64,000 nucleotides of DNA, taken from AP-15 sp963724435. GTDB lineage: Bacteria; Pseudomonadota; Alphaproteobacteria; ATCC43930; CGMCC-115725. How positions within the stretch are numbered: position 1 is the first letter of the stretch; the number at the start of each line of letters is the position of its first letter. The position numbers and the translations under genes are program-made. This document shows positions 25,462-33,505 of the stretch, one piece after another. Under the pieces are notes generated by a model. The model was not told the DNA's origin. It searched no databases and saw nothing but the letters and a program-made list of their open reading frames with translations. Location: assembly GCA_963724435.1 (NCBI GenBank), contig CAVRUN010000001.1:372001-436000 (forward strand). The letters are read 5' to 3'.

Positions 25462-25937
25462 TGCAGGTAGGTTTCCGGATCAATGGTGATCCCGTCGTGG
25501 TCGATGTCGAGCCGCGCCTCCACCTCGCCGATTGCCTGCGCGAGGTGCTGCGCCTGACCGGAACCCATCTCGGCTGCGAGCATGGCGCTTGCGGCGCGTG
25601 CACGGTCATCGTCGACGGCGTCGCGGTTCGCGCCTGTCTGATGCTGACAGTGCAGGCTGAAGGTGCCAGCGTCGTCACCGTCGAGGGCCTGTCGAGCGAC
25701 GAAGCCCTGAGCCCGCTGCAGACCGCCTTCCGCAAGCACCACGCCTTGCAATGCGGCTTCTGCACCCCGGGAATGTTGACAACGGCGCACGCGCTGCTGA
25801 CTGAGGAGCCCAATGCGGACGCCGATCGCATCCGCTCGGCTTTGTCTGGCAATTTATGCCGCTGCACCGGCTATATCCCGATCGTCGAAGCGGTGCTCGA
25901 AGCGCGCGCCGCCTACCGCAAGGCTGATCGACCATGA
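25461..25937 (+). CDS. Molybdenum hydroxylase 2Fe-2S (small) subunit, CoxS-like
   Basis: A 158-residue electron-transfer subunit with two 2Fe-2S centres. The plant-type ferredoxin motif GCEHGACGACTVIVDG lies near residues 38-53 with a fourth cysteine in VRACLML. The second motif QCGFCTPGML and LCRCTGYIPI lies in the C-terminal helical domain. Start ATG 25461 overlaps the preceding stop (TGATG); a GTG one codon earlier is also in frame. The stop overlaps the large-subunit start, so all three are coupled. Confidence 0.9.
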   Translation: MQVGFRINGDPVVVDVEPRLHLADCLREVLRLTGTHLGCEHGACGACTVIVDGVAVRACLMLTVQAEGASVVTVEGLSSDEALSPLQTAFRKHHALQCGFCTPGMLTTAHALLTEEPNADADRIRSALSGNLCRCTGYIPIVEAVLEARAAYRKADRP

Positions 25938-28234
25938 TCGGGACGAACCGGTATATCGGCAGCCCGGTCGAGCGAATCGAGGATTTACGCTTTCTGCGCG
26001 GCCGGGGTCAGTTTGTCGGCGATTTGCAGCGCGAGACCATGCTGCATGCGTCCATCCTGCGCAGCCCCGTTGCGCACGGGCTGATCGCCGCCGTGGACGG
26101 CAGTGCCGCACTTGCCATAGCGGGAGTGCGCGCCGTGATAACGGCAAAAGACATTGGGGCCGTGCCGCGCATCCCGCTGCGTCTTTTGCCCTTGCCCGGC
26201 ACCGAGCGGTTCTTGCAGCCAGTGATCGCGGCTGACCGCGTGCGCTATGTCGGCGAGCCGGTTGCCGTCGTACTGGCTGACAGCCCGGCGCTGGCTGAGG
26301 ACGGAGTCGGCGCAATCACCCTCGACATCGAAGAATTGCCGCCCGTCCCGGATCGGCACGCTTCCGGGCGATGCGAAATTCTGTTGTTTGAAGAAGCCGG
26401 CACAAACGCCGCGATGGTCTTTACCGGGCTCAAGGGCGACGCCGACGCGGCGTTTCGCGATGCTGACTACGTCCGGCGCGACCGCTTCGCAGTCCAGCGC
26501 TATACGGCACTGCCGATGGAGCCGCGCGGCGTGCTTGCCGAATGGGATATGGCAGAGAGCCGGATGACGGTGCTCGGAGCGGCAAAGGTACCGTTCTTCA
26601 ACCGCGATACCCTGGCGGCAATGCTGGATCTGTCGCCGGCCCAGGTCGACCTGATCGAGAATGATGTTGGCGGCGGCTTTGGCGCCCGCGGCGAGTTCTA
26701 CCCCGAGGACTTCCTGATCCCGTTCGCCGCGCGGCGTGTCGGCCGCCCAGTCCGCTGGCTCGAGGACCGGCGCGAGCATCTGACCGCGATGAATCACGCC
26801 CGCGAGGCGGATTGCGAGGTTGAGATCGCCTGCCGCAGCGACGGCACGATCCTCGGCTTGCGCGGCGAGGTGTTTGTCGACCTCGGCGCCTATGTCCGCA
26901 CCAATGGGTTGATCCAGCCGCGCACTTTGGCGCAGTGCTTGACCGGTTCCTATCGCATACCGAATGTGCGGCTGACCTCGACGGCGCTCGTCACCAACAA
27001 GACCCCGTCCGGCACCTATCGCGCGCCCGGCCGCTACGAGGGCTCGTTCTTTTGCGAGCGGCTGATCGAGCTGGCGGCGCGTGACCTCGGGATCGACAGC
27101 GCCGAGATGCGGCGGCGTAATCTGATCGGCGCCCGCGAGATGCCGTATCGGCTGCCACGGTTGGAGCCGGGCGGCCCGGCCGTCGATACCGAGTGCGACA
27201 GCGGCGACTATCACGAAACCCTCGAACGCTGCCTCGCCGAGTTCGGCTGGGAGGAGAAGCGTGCGCTGCAAGGTTGCGAGATCGACGGGCGCTATCACGG
27301 CATCGCCGTTGCCTGCTTTATCGAGGGAGGCGGCGCCGGTCCGAAGGAGACCGCACGGCTCGAGCTCGAGGCGGATGGTACGGTGTCGGTCTATGTCGGC
27401 TCGACTGCGGTCGGGCAGGGCCTCGAAACGGTCATGGCGCAGATCGCGGCGGACACGCTCGGCCTGCCGCTCGGGCAGGTGCGCGTCCTGCACGGCTCGA
27501 CACCACTGCTTGACGAGGGTTACGGCGCATTTGCGTCGCGTTCGACAATACTCGGCGGGTCGGCGGTGTTCGAGGCGGGGAATGCGCTGCTCGACAAGAT
27601 CCGCGCCGCTGCCGGCGCACGGCTAGGCTGTGCCGCCGAGCAGGTCGAACTGGTGGACGGATGGGCCCGCGCTCCCGGCGGGCGCTCGCTCGCGTTTGCC
27701 GAGTTGGCGGCGGACGGCCTGCAGGTCACGACGGCGTTTAGCAACGGTAACCGACTGACCTACACCTATGGAGCAGCCGCGGCGCATGTCGCGGTCGACC
27801 CGGGGACGGGCGATGTCGAATTACTCGACTGTCTTGTCGTCGAGGATGTCGGCCGCATCGTCAACCCGTTGACATTGCACGGCCAGGCAATCGGCGGCAT
27901 GGTCCAGGGGCTGGGTGGCGCCTTTCTGGAGCACCTCGTCTATGACGCAAACGGCCAGTTGCTGGCCGGCAACCTCGCCGACTATCTGATCCCGACGGCA
28001 ACCGATTTTCCGAAGATTCGGGCGATTGCGCTCGAAAACCACCGATCGCCAAGCAACCCGCTCGGCGTCAAGGGCGCCGGCGAGGGGCCGATCATCCCGA
28101 TCGGCGGCCTGATGGCCAACGCCGTCGCCAATGCTTTAGCCTCGTTCGGAGCGATGCCAAACCAGCTGCCGCTCTCGCCCGCCCGAATCTGGCATATGAG
28201 TTCGGCTAAACAATCCACCGCGAGTTCGGAATGA
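25934..28234 (+). CDS. Molybdenum hydroxylase molybdopterin-binding (large) subunit, XDH/CoxL superfamily
   Basis: A 766-residue catalytic subunit that hydroxylates its substrate with water-derived oxygen at a Mo-pterin site. Seen are the N-terminal a/b hammerhead (RIEDLRFLRGRGQFVGDL), NDVGGGFGARGEFYPEDFL, the TPSGTYRAPGRYEGSFF loop and the MoCo-contacting GSTAVGQGLETVMAQ. The GVKGAGEGP segment near the end carries the catalytic glutamate. The CO-dehydrogenase cysteine loop (VAYxCSFR) is absent, so it is not a form I CO dehydrogenase. The natural substrate is probably an aromatic heterocycle, purine or aldehyde. No XdhC/CoxF-type maturation or MCD genes follow. Confidence 0.85.
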   Translation: MIGTNRYIGSPVERIEDLRFLRGRGQFVGDLQRETMLHASILRSPVAHGLIAAVDGSAALAIAGVRAVITAKDIGAVPRIPLRLLPLPGTERFLQPVIAADRVRYVGEPVAVVLADSPALAEDGVGAITLDIEELPPVPDRHASGRCEILLFEEAGTNAAMVFTGLKGDADAAFRDADYVRRDRFAVQRYTALPMEPRGVLAEWDMAESRMTVLGAAKVPFFNRDTLAAMLDLSPAQVDLIENDVGGGFGARGEFYPEDFLIPFAARRVGRPVRWLEDRREHLTAMNHAREADCEVEIACRSDGTILGLRGEVFVDLGAYVRTNGLIQPRTLAQCLTGSYRIPNVRLTSTALVTNKTPSGTYRAPGRYEGSFFCERLIELAARDLGIDSAEMRRRNLIGAREMPYRLPRLEPGGPAVDTECDSGDYHETLERCLAEFGWEEKRALQGCEIDGRYHGIAVACFIEGGGAGPKETARLELEADGTVSVYVGSTAVGQGLETVMAQIAADTLGLPLGQVRVLHGSTPLLDEGYGAFASRSTILGGSAVFEAGNALLDKIRAAAGARLGCAAEQVELVDGWARAPGGRSLAFAELAADGLQVTTAFSNGNRLTYTYGAAAAHVAVDPGTGDVELLDCLVVEDVGRIVNPLTLHGQAIGGMVQGLGGAFLEHLVYDANGQLLAGNLADYLIPTATDFPKIRAIALENHRSPSNPLGVKGAGEGPIIPIGGLMANAVANALASFGAMPNQLPLSPARIWHMSSAKQSTASSE

Positions 28235-28556
28235 TCATGCCATCGCGTCCGATTCCGTCCGTTCGGGAGGCCGGCCGGTTGACCTAAGTCGGAGCTCTTG
28301 CGTTTCCGAACGTAGGGTCCAACAGTAAAGCGTTTGATACGTCGCTTGTCGGTGCCGCTATCGTAATCCTCGAAAATCTTAGCACTCCACCGGTTGGCTG
28401 GGAGCATCTAATCAAGCAGATAGGACAAGATGCCGAAAATCACACGCGGTTGATCCCTGCCACTGTGGTCTTCGTCATCAGCGATGAACTGTTGAATATG
28501 GCGATACAATAACCAGCTTTATCGATGGATTAACCGTCGTAAATGCTAGAGCATCG
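28235..28556. other. Spacer without recognisable gene
   Basis: Frames here are short and unlike known proteins. The sequence is locally AT-richer towards 28500-28550 and precedes a small zinc-ribbon gene. It may contain the promoter of that gene. No terminator hairpin is evident after the hydroxylase operon. Confidence 0.4.
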
Positions 28557-28922
28557 ATGTATTGTTGTCATTGCGGAAACGAGTTTTCTGAGGCACGGGC
28601 AAGACTAGGGCTCGACTGCTGTCTCGAATGCGGTGAGAAAGTGGCGGCGGGGGAAATTGCGCGCCGCGCTGATATGATCGCGCCAATTAGCCACAAGTCC
28701 GGGTATACCTATTTAGGCTCGGACCGGGCGACGCAGCGCCAGCGCCTGATGGAAGGGTCGGGGAAGACCCCGCGGATGGAAACAGGTGGCCCACCGCTTG
28801 GTCGCGCGGCCCGACCGCGGCAGCACAAATCCATACGCCATGAATTTGTCGGTTGGGAATTCAAGCCCGACAAGTTCGGGGTACGCCAAAAGCGAGCGAT
28901 ACTTCGTCAGCTGCCCGATTGA
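28557..28922 (+). CDS. Small zinc-ribbon protein (phage/plasmid type), possibly truncated and fused
   Basis: ATG 28557 opens MYCCHCGNEFSEARARLG followed by CCLECGEKVAAGEIARR, a two-knuckle zinc ribbon, and then APISHKSGYTYLG. This resembles short phage and plasmid zinc-ribbon proteins that end soon after this point. From about residue 54 (SDRATQRQRL) the composition changes to a basic, low-complexity tail with no family resemblance, so the original C-terminus may be lost at about 28716. It may be another trace of mobile DNA. The role is unknown; nucleic-acid binding is likely. Confidence 0.5.
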   Translation: MYCCHCGNEFSEARARLGLDCCLECGEKVAAGEIARRADMIAPISHKSGYTYLGSDRATQRQRLMEGSGKTPRMETGGPPLGRAARPRQHKSIRHEFVGWEFKPDKFGVRQKRAILRQLPD

Positions 28923-29119
28923 CGGCCAAGTCACACCGTCGTGGCCGCCGACTCCGCAGGCGAAGCTGAAGCAAGACGCTGGGGAGAGCGGTCGGACCAT
29001 ATCGCATTTAGCACGGTCGGCGTTAGATGAGAGGAGGACGACCGCATTCCGGCGCACGCTCGTATCGGCAATCCACGCGCCAAAAACGGACAGCACCCCT
29101 TTTCCTCGCCGAGTTTTTG

Positions 29120-30481
29120 CTAACATTTTTGGCCTGAGTAGCGGCTTTTCGGCCGAGGCAGCCGCAGGTTTTCCCGCAAACTCGGGCCCTCGTATTCTTC
29201 GCGGAACAGCCCACGGTTCTGCAATTCCGGAATGACCAAATTGACGAAATCGGAAAGCCCACCAGGCAGGTGTGGCGGGTGCACGAGAAAGCCATCAACG
29301 CCGTAATTGCGGAACCATTTCTCCATATCGTCCGCAACTTCGGTCGGCGACCCGATCAGCGTCCGCTGCCCGCGCGCGCCGGCGAACCGTTGGTAAATCT
29401 GGCGGATCGTCAAGCCTTCTTCCTTGGACCAGCGAACAATGTTGCGCATCGAGGTCTGACCGGCGAGTGCTGCAACGTGATCCGGGATATCAGGTAACGG
29501 GCCGTCGAGATCGTATTCGGACAGATCCATGTTGTCGAGTTGGTTCGACAACAGTTCGAGCCCGACATCCGGGTGGATTTTCGACTTTAAAAATTCATGC
29601 TTTTCGTGCGCCTCCTTTGCCGTGCGGCCGACAATGGCGTTGAGCCCTGGCATTATCTGTAACGTCTCGGGCTTGCGCCCGTATTTGCTCATCCGGCTTT
29701 TGAGGTCGCGGTAAAACTCTTGTGCGCCGGCGAGCGTGTGCTGCGGGGTGAACACGCCTTCAGCAAAGCGCGCCGCCAACTCGCGCCCGGCCTCGGACGA
29801 GCCCGCCTGAAACAATACCGGATGACCTTGTGGCGAACGGGGGACGTTTAGCGGCCCGCGGACTGAGAAGTGTTGGCCCTTGTGGTTGAGCTCATGAAGC
29901 CTCGTTGGGTCGAAGTAAACCGCTGTCGCACGGTCACGTACAAACGCGTCGTCGTCCCAGCTGTCCCATAGCCCTTTGACAACCTCGACGAATTCGTTGG
30001 CGCGCTCATAGCGTTCACCATGCTCGTAATGGCGCTCGCGTCCAAAATTATGGGCTTCGTTGACCGCTGACGAGGTTACGACATTCCAGCCGGCGCGGCC
30101 ATTGCTGATATGGTCAAGCGAGGCAAATTTGCGGGCGATATGATAGGGCTCATTATAGCTGGTGGTTGCAGTCGCGACGAGCCCGATATGCGTCGTCACG
30201 GCGGCGAGCGCCGGCAGCAGGGTCATCGGATCGAAATAGGCCATGTATTGCGGCCAGCGCTTAAGCGCGCTGAGCTTGCCGTCACGCACAGCAACCGCAT
30301 CCGCCACGAACATCAAATCGAACTTACCGCGCTCAGCGATTTGCGTGATCTCGGCGTAGTGTTGAAAATTGGTGCCGGCATCGATTTGCGCATCGGGATG
30401 CAGCCAGGCGGCGACATGGTTGCCGGTTGGGTGAAAAAAGGCCCCGAGATGCAGTTTTTCGCCGCGGCGGTCGTTATCCAT
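29120..30481 (-). CDS. Flavin-dependent monooxygenase, NtaA/SnaA/DszA (bacterial luciferase-like) family
   Basis: A 453-residue TIM-barrel enzyme that uses FMNH2 from a separate reductase and O2 to cleave C-N or C-S bonds or hydroxylate its substrate. Family landmarks are LHLGAFFHPTGNHVAAWLHP, FVADAVAVRD, TTHIGLVATATTSYNEPYHI, FASLDHISNGRAGWNVVTSS, RYERANEFVEVVKGLWDSW and GHPVLFQAGSSEAGRELAAR. Met 30481 is chosen because a strong GGAGGAG site precedes it; a start at 30583 would add 34 unrelated residues. Its start overlaps the end of an HpaB-like pseudogene, so the two were probably co-transcribed. No flavin reductase is seen in the window. Confidence 0.88.
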   Translation of the reverse strand: MDNDRRGEKLHLGAFFHPTGNHVAAWLHPDAQIDAGTNFQHYAEITQIAERGKFDLMFVADAVAVRDGKLSALKRWPQYMAYFDPMTLLPALAAVTTHIGLVATATTSYNEPYHIARKFASLDHISNGRAGWNVVTSSAVNEAHNFGRERHYEHGERYERANEFVEVVKGLWDSWDDDAFVRDRATAVYFDPTRLHELNHKGQHFSVRGPLNVPRSPQGHPVLFQAGSSEAGRELAARFAEGVFTPQHTLAGAQEFYRDLKSRMSKYGRKPETLQIMPGLNAIVGRTAKEAHEKHEFLKSKIHPDVGLELLSNQLDNMDLSEYDLDGPLPDIPDHVAALAGQTSMRNIVRWSKEEGLTIRQIYQRFAGARGQRTLIGSPTEVADDMEKWFRNYGVDGFLVHPPHLPGGLSDFVNLVIPELQNRGLFREEYEGPSLRENLRLPRPKSRYSGQKC

Positions 30482-31088
30482 GATCTCCTCCAGCGATGTT
30501 ACGGCGGCCGGTGCAAAGCCGAGACCATAAATCAATCGCTTCTGACGCGGCAAAGAGACCGAGGGCGCGTCGAGCAAAATCAAGCGGGTCCGAGAGGACG
30601 AACGTGTTGTGGACGGCGTTCAGGTGGTTGAAATGCGGCGCCGGCGCGAACCGCACAAAGGTCAGCGATGCCTTGGTAAATCGGAATTCAGCAAATCGCT
30701 GGTAAAGGCGAGCTTTTTACGGCGATTCTTGCCCTGCCAGTTGTGGCTCAACGGATAGAACTTCTCGAGGTAAAGAACTTCTCCAGCCATCAGCGGGAAT
30801 CGCCATTCCGCAATGCAGCTGCGATCGGCGTCGCGCAGCTTTGCCCGCATAATTCGCGGGCGATGTGCATCATCTGGGGCAGGTTGGTGGAAACATGGAC
30901 GCGGCCGGCGTAAAGCAGCGAGTGATGCGGCGTCTCTAGACCGGCCGGGAGTGCACTGCGCCTGGGTGATCGCGACGACGATACGCTTGAATGCCGGGTG
31001 GTTTGTGACGTCGCCGACGCGTTCGCCGTCAATCAAGACTCGCGCCTTCGCGTAATCGAGCGCGATACTGCTCCCCGGTTCGGATCAT
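30474..31088 (-). pseudogene. HpaB-family flavin-dependent aromatic hydroxylase, large internal deletion
   Basis: ATG 31088 (purine-rich site upstream) opens MIRTGEQYRARLREG; after a shift the standard N-terminus RVLIDGERVGDVTNHPAFKR continues. Then about 0.9 kb is missing, and the C-terminal region of 4-hydroxyphenylacetate 3-monooxygenase-type enzymes appears in pieces: MLYAGRVHVSTNLPQMMHIA, RWLEKFYPLSHNWQGKNRRK, KLAFTSDLLNSDL, and in another frame FAPAPHFNHLNAVHNTFVLS, DPLDFARRALGLF. The substrate-binding core is gone, so it is dead. Intact relatives are about 480-500 aa and need a flavin reductase partner. Confidence 0.75.
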
Positions 31089-31184
31089 CACCCGCCCTTT
31101 CTCCCTCGAAGTCGCCTTGCAATCGACGCCCCGTGGAGCTGGCACGTCGATTGCCAGTTGGTTCGATCATACCGGGAGAACGGC

Positions 31185-31988
31185 ATGTTGCTTCGTGCGG
31201 TGGCGCTTCTCATGGCGCTGATATTCGTTTCCCTGACAGCGCCGGTATCGCGAGCGCAGGGCCTGCCGCTGACGGATAGCGGCAAGCTTATCTGGGGAAG
31301 TGCGGCCACCTTTCCGCCCTTCGAGTCGATGGACGGCGGCAAACCGGTGGGCTTTGACGTCGATATGGTCGACGCGATCACCACCAGGATGAAGGTGCAA
31401 TCGGCGCCGAGCCTGATGGATTTCAAAGGCCTGATTCCAGCACTGCTCGGCGGCCGCATCGATGCGATTGTCAGCGGCATGTACATCAATCCCGAGCGCT
31501 CGCAGGTCGTCGACTTCATCCCTTACTTGAAGGTCGGCAATCAGATGTTGGTGCAAAAAGGCAACCCGCAGCATCTGACCGGTACGCAGCAACTTTGCGG
31601 TCATCGCCTCGCCGCTCCAGTCGGAACCGTTTATGAAAAAGCCGCCCAGCAACTCGCCGCCGACTGCCAGAAGGACGGAAAACCGGCGCTGAGCATCCTT
31701 AGCCTGACCTCGACGGCCTCCGGCGCGCTGGCGCTGAAGGAGGGGAGGTGCGACGCAATCATCGCATCGACCCCGACCGCTGTGGCCCTGATCAAAGCGA
31801 CGCCAGATGCGTTCGATGCCGCCGGCGAACCCTTCGACAACAACACTCTGCTCGGTATTGGTTTGCCCAAGGATAGGCCGGCGCTGAGGTCGGCAATCGA
31901 CGCGGCCTTCAAGGCAATCGTAGCAGACGGGACCTATTCCAAGCTGATCAAGAAATACGGCTTGCCAGCCACCAGCTCGCTGTTTTGA
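31185..31988 (+). CDS. ABC transporter substrate-binding protein, polar amino acid type (family 3)
   Basis: A 267-residue periplasmic binding protein. The signal peptide MLLRAVALLMALIFVSLTAP with cleavage near SRAQG starts at ATG 31185; the frame is open from 31158 but the extra residues do not suit a signal. Family 3 landmarks are FPPFESMDGGKPVGFDVDMV (the ligand-binding entry), FKGLIPALLGGRIDAIVSGM, ERSQVVDFIPY and a late GLPKDRPALRSAIDAAFKAI. It begins a three-gene transporter operon on the plus strand. The ligand is likely a small amino acid-like compound, perhaps a substrate of the neighbouring monooxygenases. Confidence 0.88.
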   Translation: MLLRAVALLMALIFVSLTAPVSRAQGLPLTDSGKLIWGSAATFPPFESMDGGKPVGFDVDMVDAITTRMKVQSAPSLMDFKGLIPALLGGRIDAIVSGMYINPERSQVVDFIPYLKVGNQMLVQKGNPQHLTGTQQLCGHRLAAPVGTVYEKAAQQLAADCQKDGKPALSILSLTSTASGALALKEGRCDAIIASTPTAVALIKATPDAFDAAGEPFDNNTLLGIGLPKDRPALRSAIDAAFKAIVADGTYSKLIKKYGLPATSSLF

Positions 31989-32019
31989 TCGAAAGCCGCG
32001 ACAGACAGGGAGCGCCGGA

Positions 32020-32748
32020 ATGTCGATTTTCTCGCCCCAGCTGATGCTCAGTTATCTGTTCAGCTATAACTTCGCGCAAGCGGCGCTTATGACGGTGTGG
32101 ATCAGCCTCGCCTCGCTGCTGGTCGGCATCGTGATCGGCTTAATACTGGCGGCAGGTCAGGAGGTGTCTTCGCGCATCGTGCGCGGCGCTATCACGATGT
32201 ATCTGTGGCTGTTCCGCGGCACTCCGGTGTTATTGCAGCTCGTCTTCGCATTCAATGTATTGCCGGTCTTCCATATCGTGTTGCCGGCGTCGGCCTGCGC
32301 TGTATTGGCGCTCGGCCTCAATGAGGGCGCCTACATGACTGAGATCATGCGTTCGGGCATTCGTGCGGTCGGTCCGGGGCAGCGCATGGCAGCCCGCGCG
32401 CTCGGCTTCGAGGATCGGCAGGTGATGCTGTGGGTCGTGTTGCCGCAAGCGCTGCGCATCGTAATCCCACCGATCGGCAATCAGTTCAATGGTATGTTGA
32501 AATTATCGGCGCTGGTGTCGGTGATCGGTGTGCCCGAATTACTGCTGGTGGCCGATCAGACGGCGTCGATGAACTTCCGGTTTCTCGAGACATTGACGAC
32601 AGCGGGTATCTACTACCTCGCGATGACAACCGTTTTGATGGTCATCCAGGTCTTTGTCGAACGAGCGTGCCAACGACGCCGCGGCCAAAGCCCGAGCGCC
32701 GCACGGCTAAAGCTGCTATCGCCGTCCAATCTCGGGCTGGTGCGGTGA
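32020..32748 (+). CDS. ABC transporter permease, polar amino acid type
   Basis: A 242-residue inner-membrane protein of the HisM/GlnP family. Several hydrophobic helices are visible (ASLLVGIVIGLILAA, LQLVFAFNVLPVFHIVL, AGIYYLAMTTVLMVIQVFV). The EAA coupling loop reads GQRMAARALGFEDRQVMLWV, then VLPQALRIVIPPIGNQFNGM. The motif FRGTPVLLQL in the second helix is typical of this class. It follows the binding protein by 31 bp, and its stop overlaps the GTG start of the ATPase. A single permease implies a homodimer. Confidence 0.88.
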   Translation: MSIFSPQLMLSYLFSYNFAQAALMTVWISLASLLVGIVIGLILAAGQEVSSRIVRGAITMYLWLFRGTPVLLQLVFAFNVLPVFHIVLPASACAVLALGLNEGAYMTEIMRSGIRAVGPGQRMAARALGFEDRQVMLWVVLPQALRIVIPPIGNQFNGMLKLSALVSVIGVPELLLVADQTASMNFRFLETLTTAGIYYLAMTTVLMVIQVFVERACQRRRGQSPSAARLKLLSPSNLGLVR

Positions 32749-33494
32749 CCTTCACGGCGCCGCCATTGCTCGAAGCCATCGCGATATGGAAGAGCTACGA
32801 TGAAGTCGATGTGTTGAAAGGCGTGGACCTTAAGGTCCATCAGGGCGAATGTCTGGTGATGGTTGGGCCATCGGGATCGGGCAAATCGACCCTGCTCAAA
32901 TGCCTGAATCTGTTGGAGCCAATCTCCTCGGGCAATATCCGATTCCAGGCCAGAGATATCGTCGGTTTACGCCGCAAGGAAGCAGCGCTGGTGCGCCGGC
33001 GTATTGGCATGGTGTTCCAGAGCTTTGAGCTGTTTCGGCATCTCTCCGCCGAAGCAAACATAGCGCTTGCGCGGGTCAAGGTGCTCAAAGATGAACCAGC
33101 TCAGGCGCGTGAATTGGCCCGCCACTTGCTGCGCAAGGTGCATTTACCGGACAAGGCGGAGATGTATCCGGACGAGCTGTCAGGCGGGCAGCAGCAACGG
33201 GTGGCGATTGCTCGCGCGCTGGCAATGCAGCCGGCGCTGATGCTTTACGACGAGCCGACCAGCGCCCTTGACCCGGAAACGGTTGGCGAGGTGCTGGACG
33301 TGATGCAAGAGCTGGCCGATGACGGTATGACTAGCATCGTCGTCACCCACGAGATGAACTTTGCTCGCCGTGCGGCGGATCGGGTGATCTTTCTCGAAGG
33401 CGGCAAGATTGCGCACAGCGGTGCTGCTGGCGAATTTTTCTCCGACCGCGTGCCGGAGCGGGTGGCCCGCTTTCTTGGCCGCATTAGCGTCTAG
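32745..33494 (+). CDS. ABC transporter ATP-binding protein, polar amino acid type
   Basis: A 249-residue ATPase that energises the preceding permease. Walker A is GPSGSGKST, the Q-loop VFQSFELFRHL, the signature LSGGQQQRVAIARAL, Walker B LMLYDEPTSALDPE and the H-loop VVTHEMNFAR. The GTG at 32745 overlaps the permease stop (GTGA) and leads to LEAIAIWKSYDEVDVLKGVD, the normal start of GlnQ/HisP proteins. A longer frame from 32430 would lie inside the permease gene. Closely followed by a flavin monooxygenase, probably in the same operon. Confidence 0.9.
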   Translation: MTFTAPPLLEAIAIWKSYDEVDVLKGVDLKVHQGECLVMVGPSGSGKSTLLKCLNLLEPISSGNIRFQARDIVGLRRKEAALVRRRIGMVFQSFELFRHLSAEANIALARVKVLKDEPAQARELARHLLRKVHLPDKAEMYPDELSGGQQQRVAIARALAMQPALMLYDEPTSALDPETVGEVLDVMQELADDGMTSIVVTHEMNFARRAADRVIFLEGGKIAHSGAAGEFFSDRVPERVARFLGRISV

Positions 33495-33505
33495 GCGGTT
33501 CTTTT

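Noticed and set aside
25985..27493. 502-codon minus-strand frame inside the molybdenum hydroxylase large subunit
   Set aside because: Mirror frame of a GC-rich gene; the plus strand gives a complete, well-conserved XDH-family protein.
25934..28234. Form I carbon monoxide dehydrogenase large subunit
   Set aside because: The active-site cysteine loop VAYxCSFR that defines form I CoxL is absent; the loop reads TYRAPGRYEG.
28713..29126. Minus-strand frame of 137 codons between the zinc-ribbon gene and the monooxygenase
   Set aside because: No family features, no ribosome site and a biased composition typical of antisense frames. Parts looked protein-like (LTKYRSLLAYPELVGLEF) but nothing supports it.
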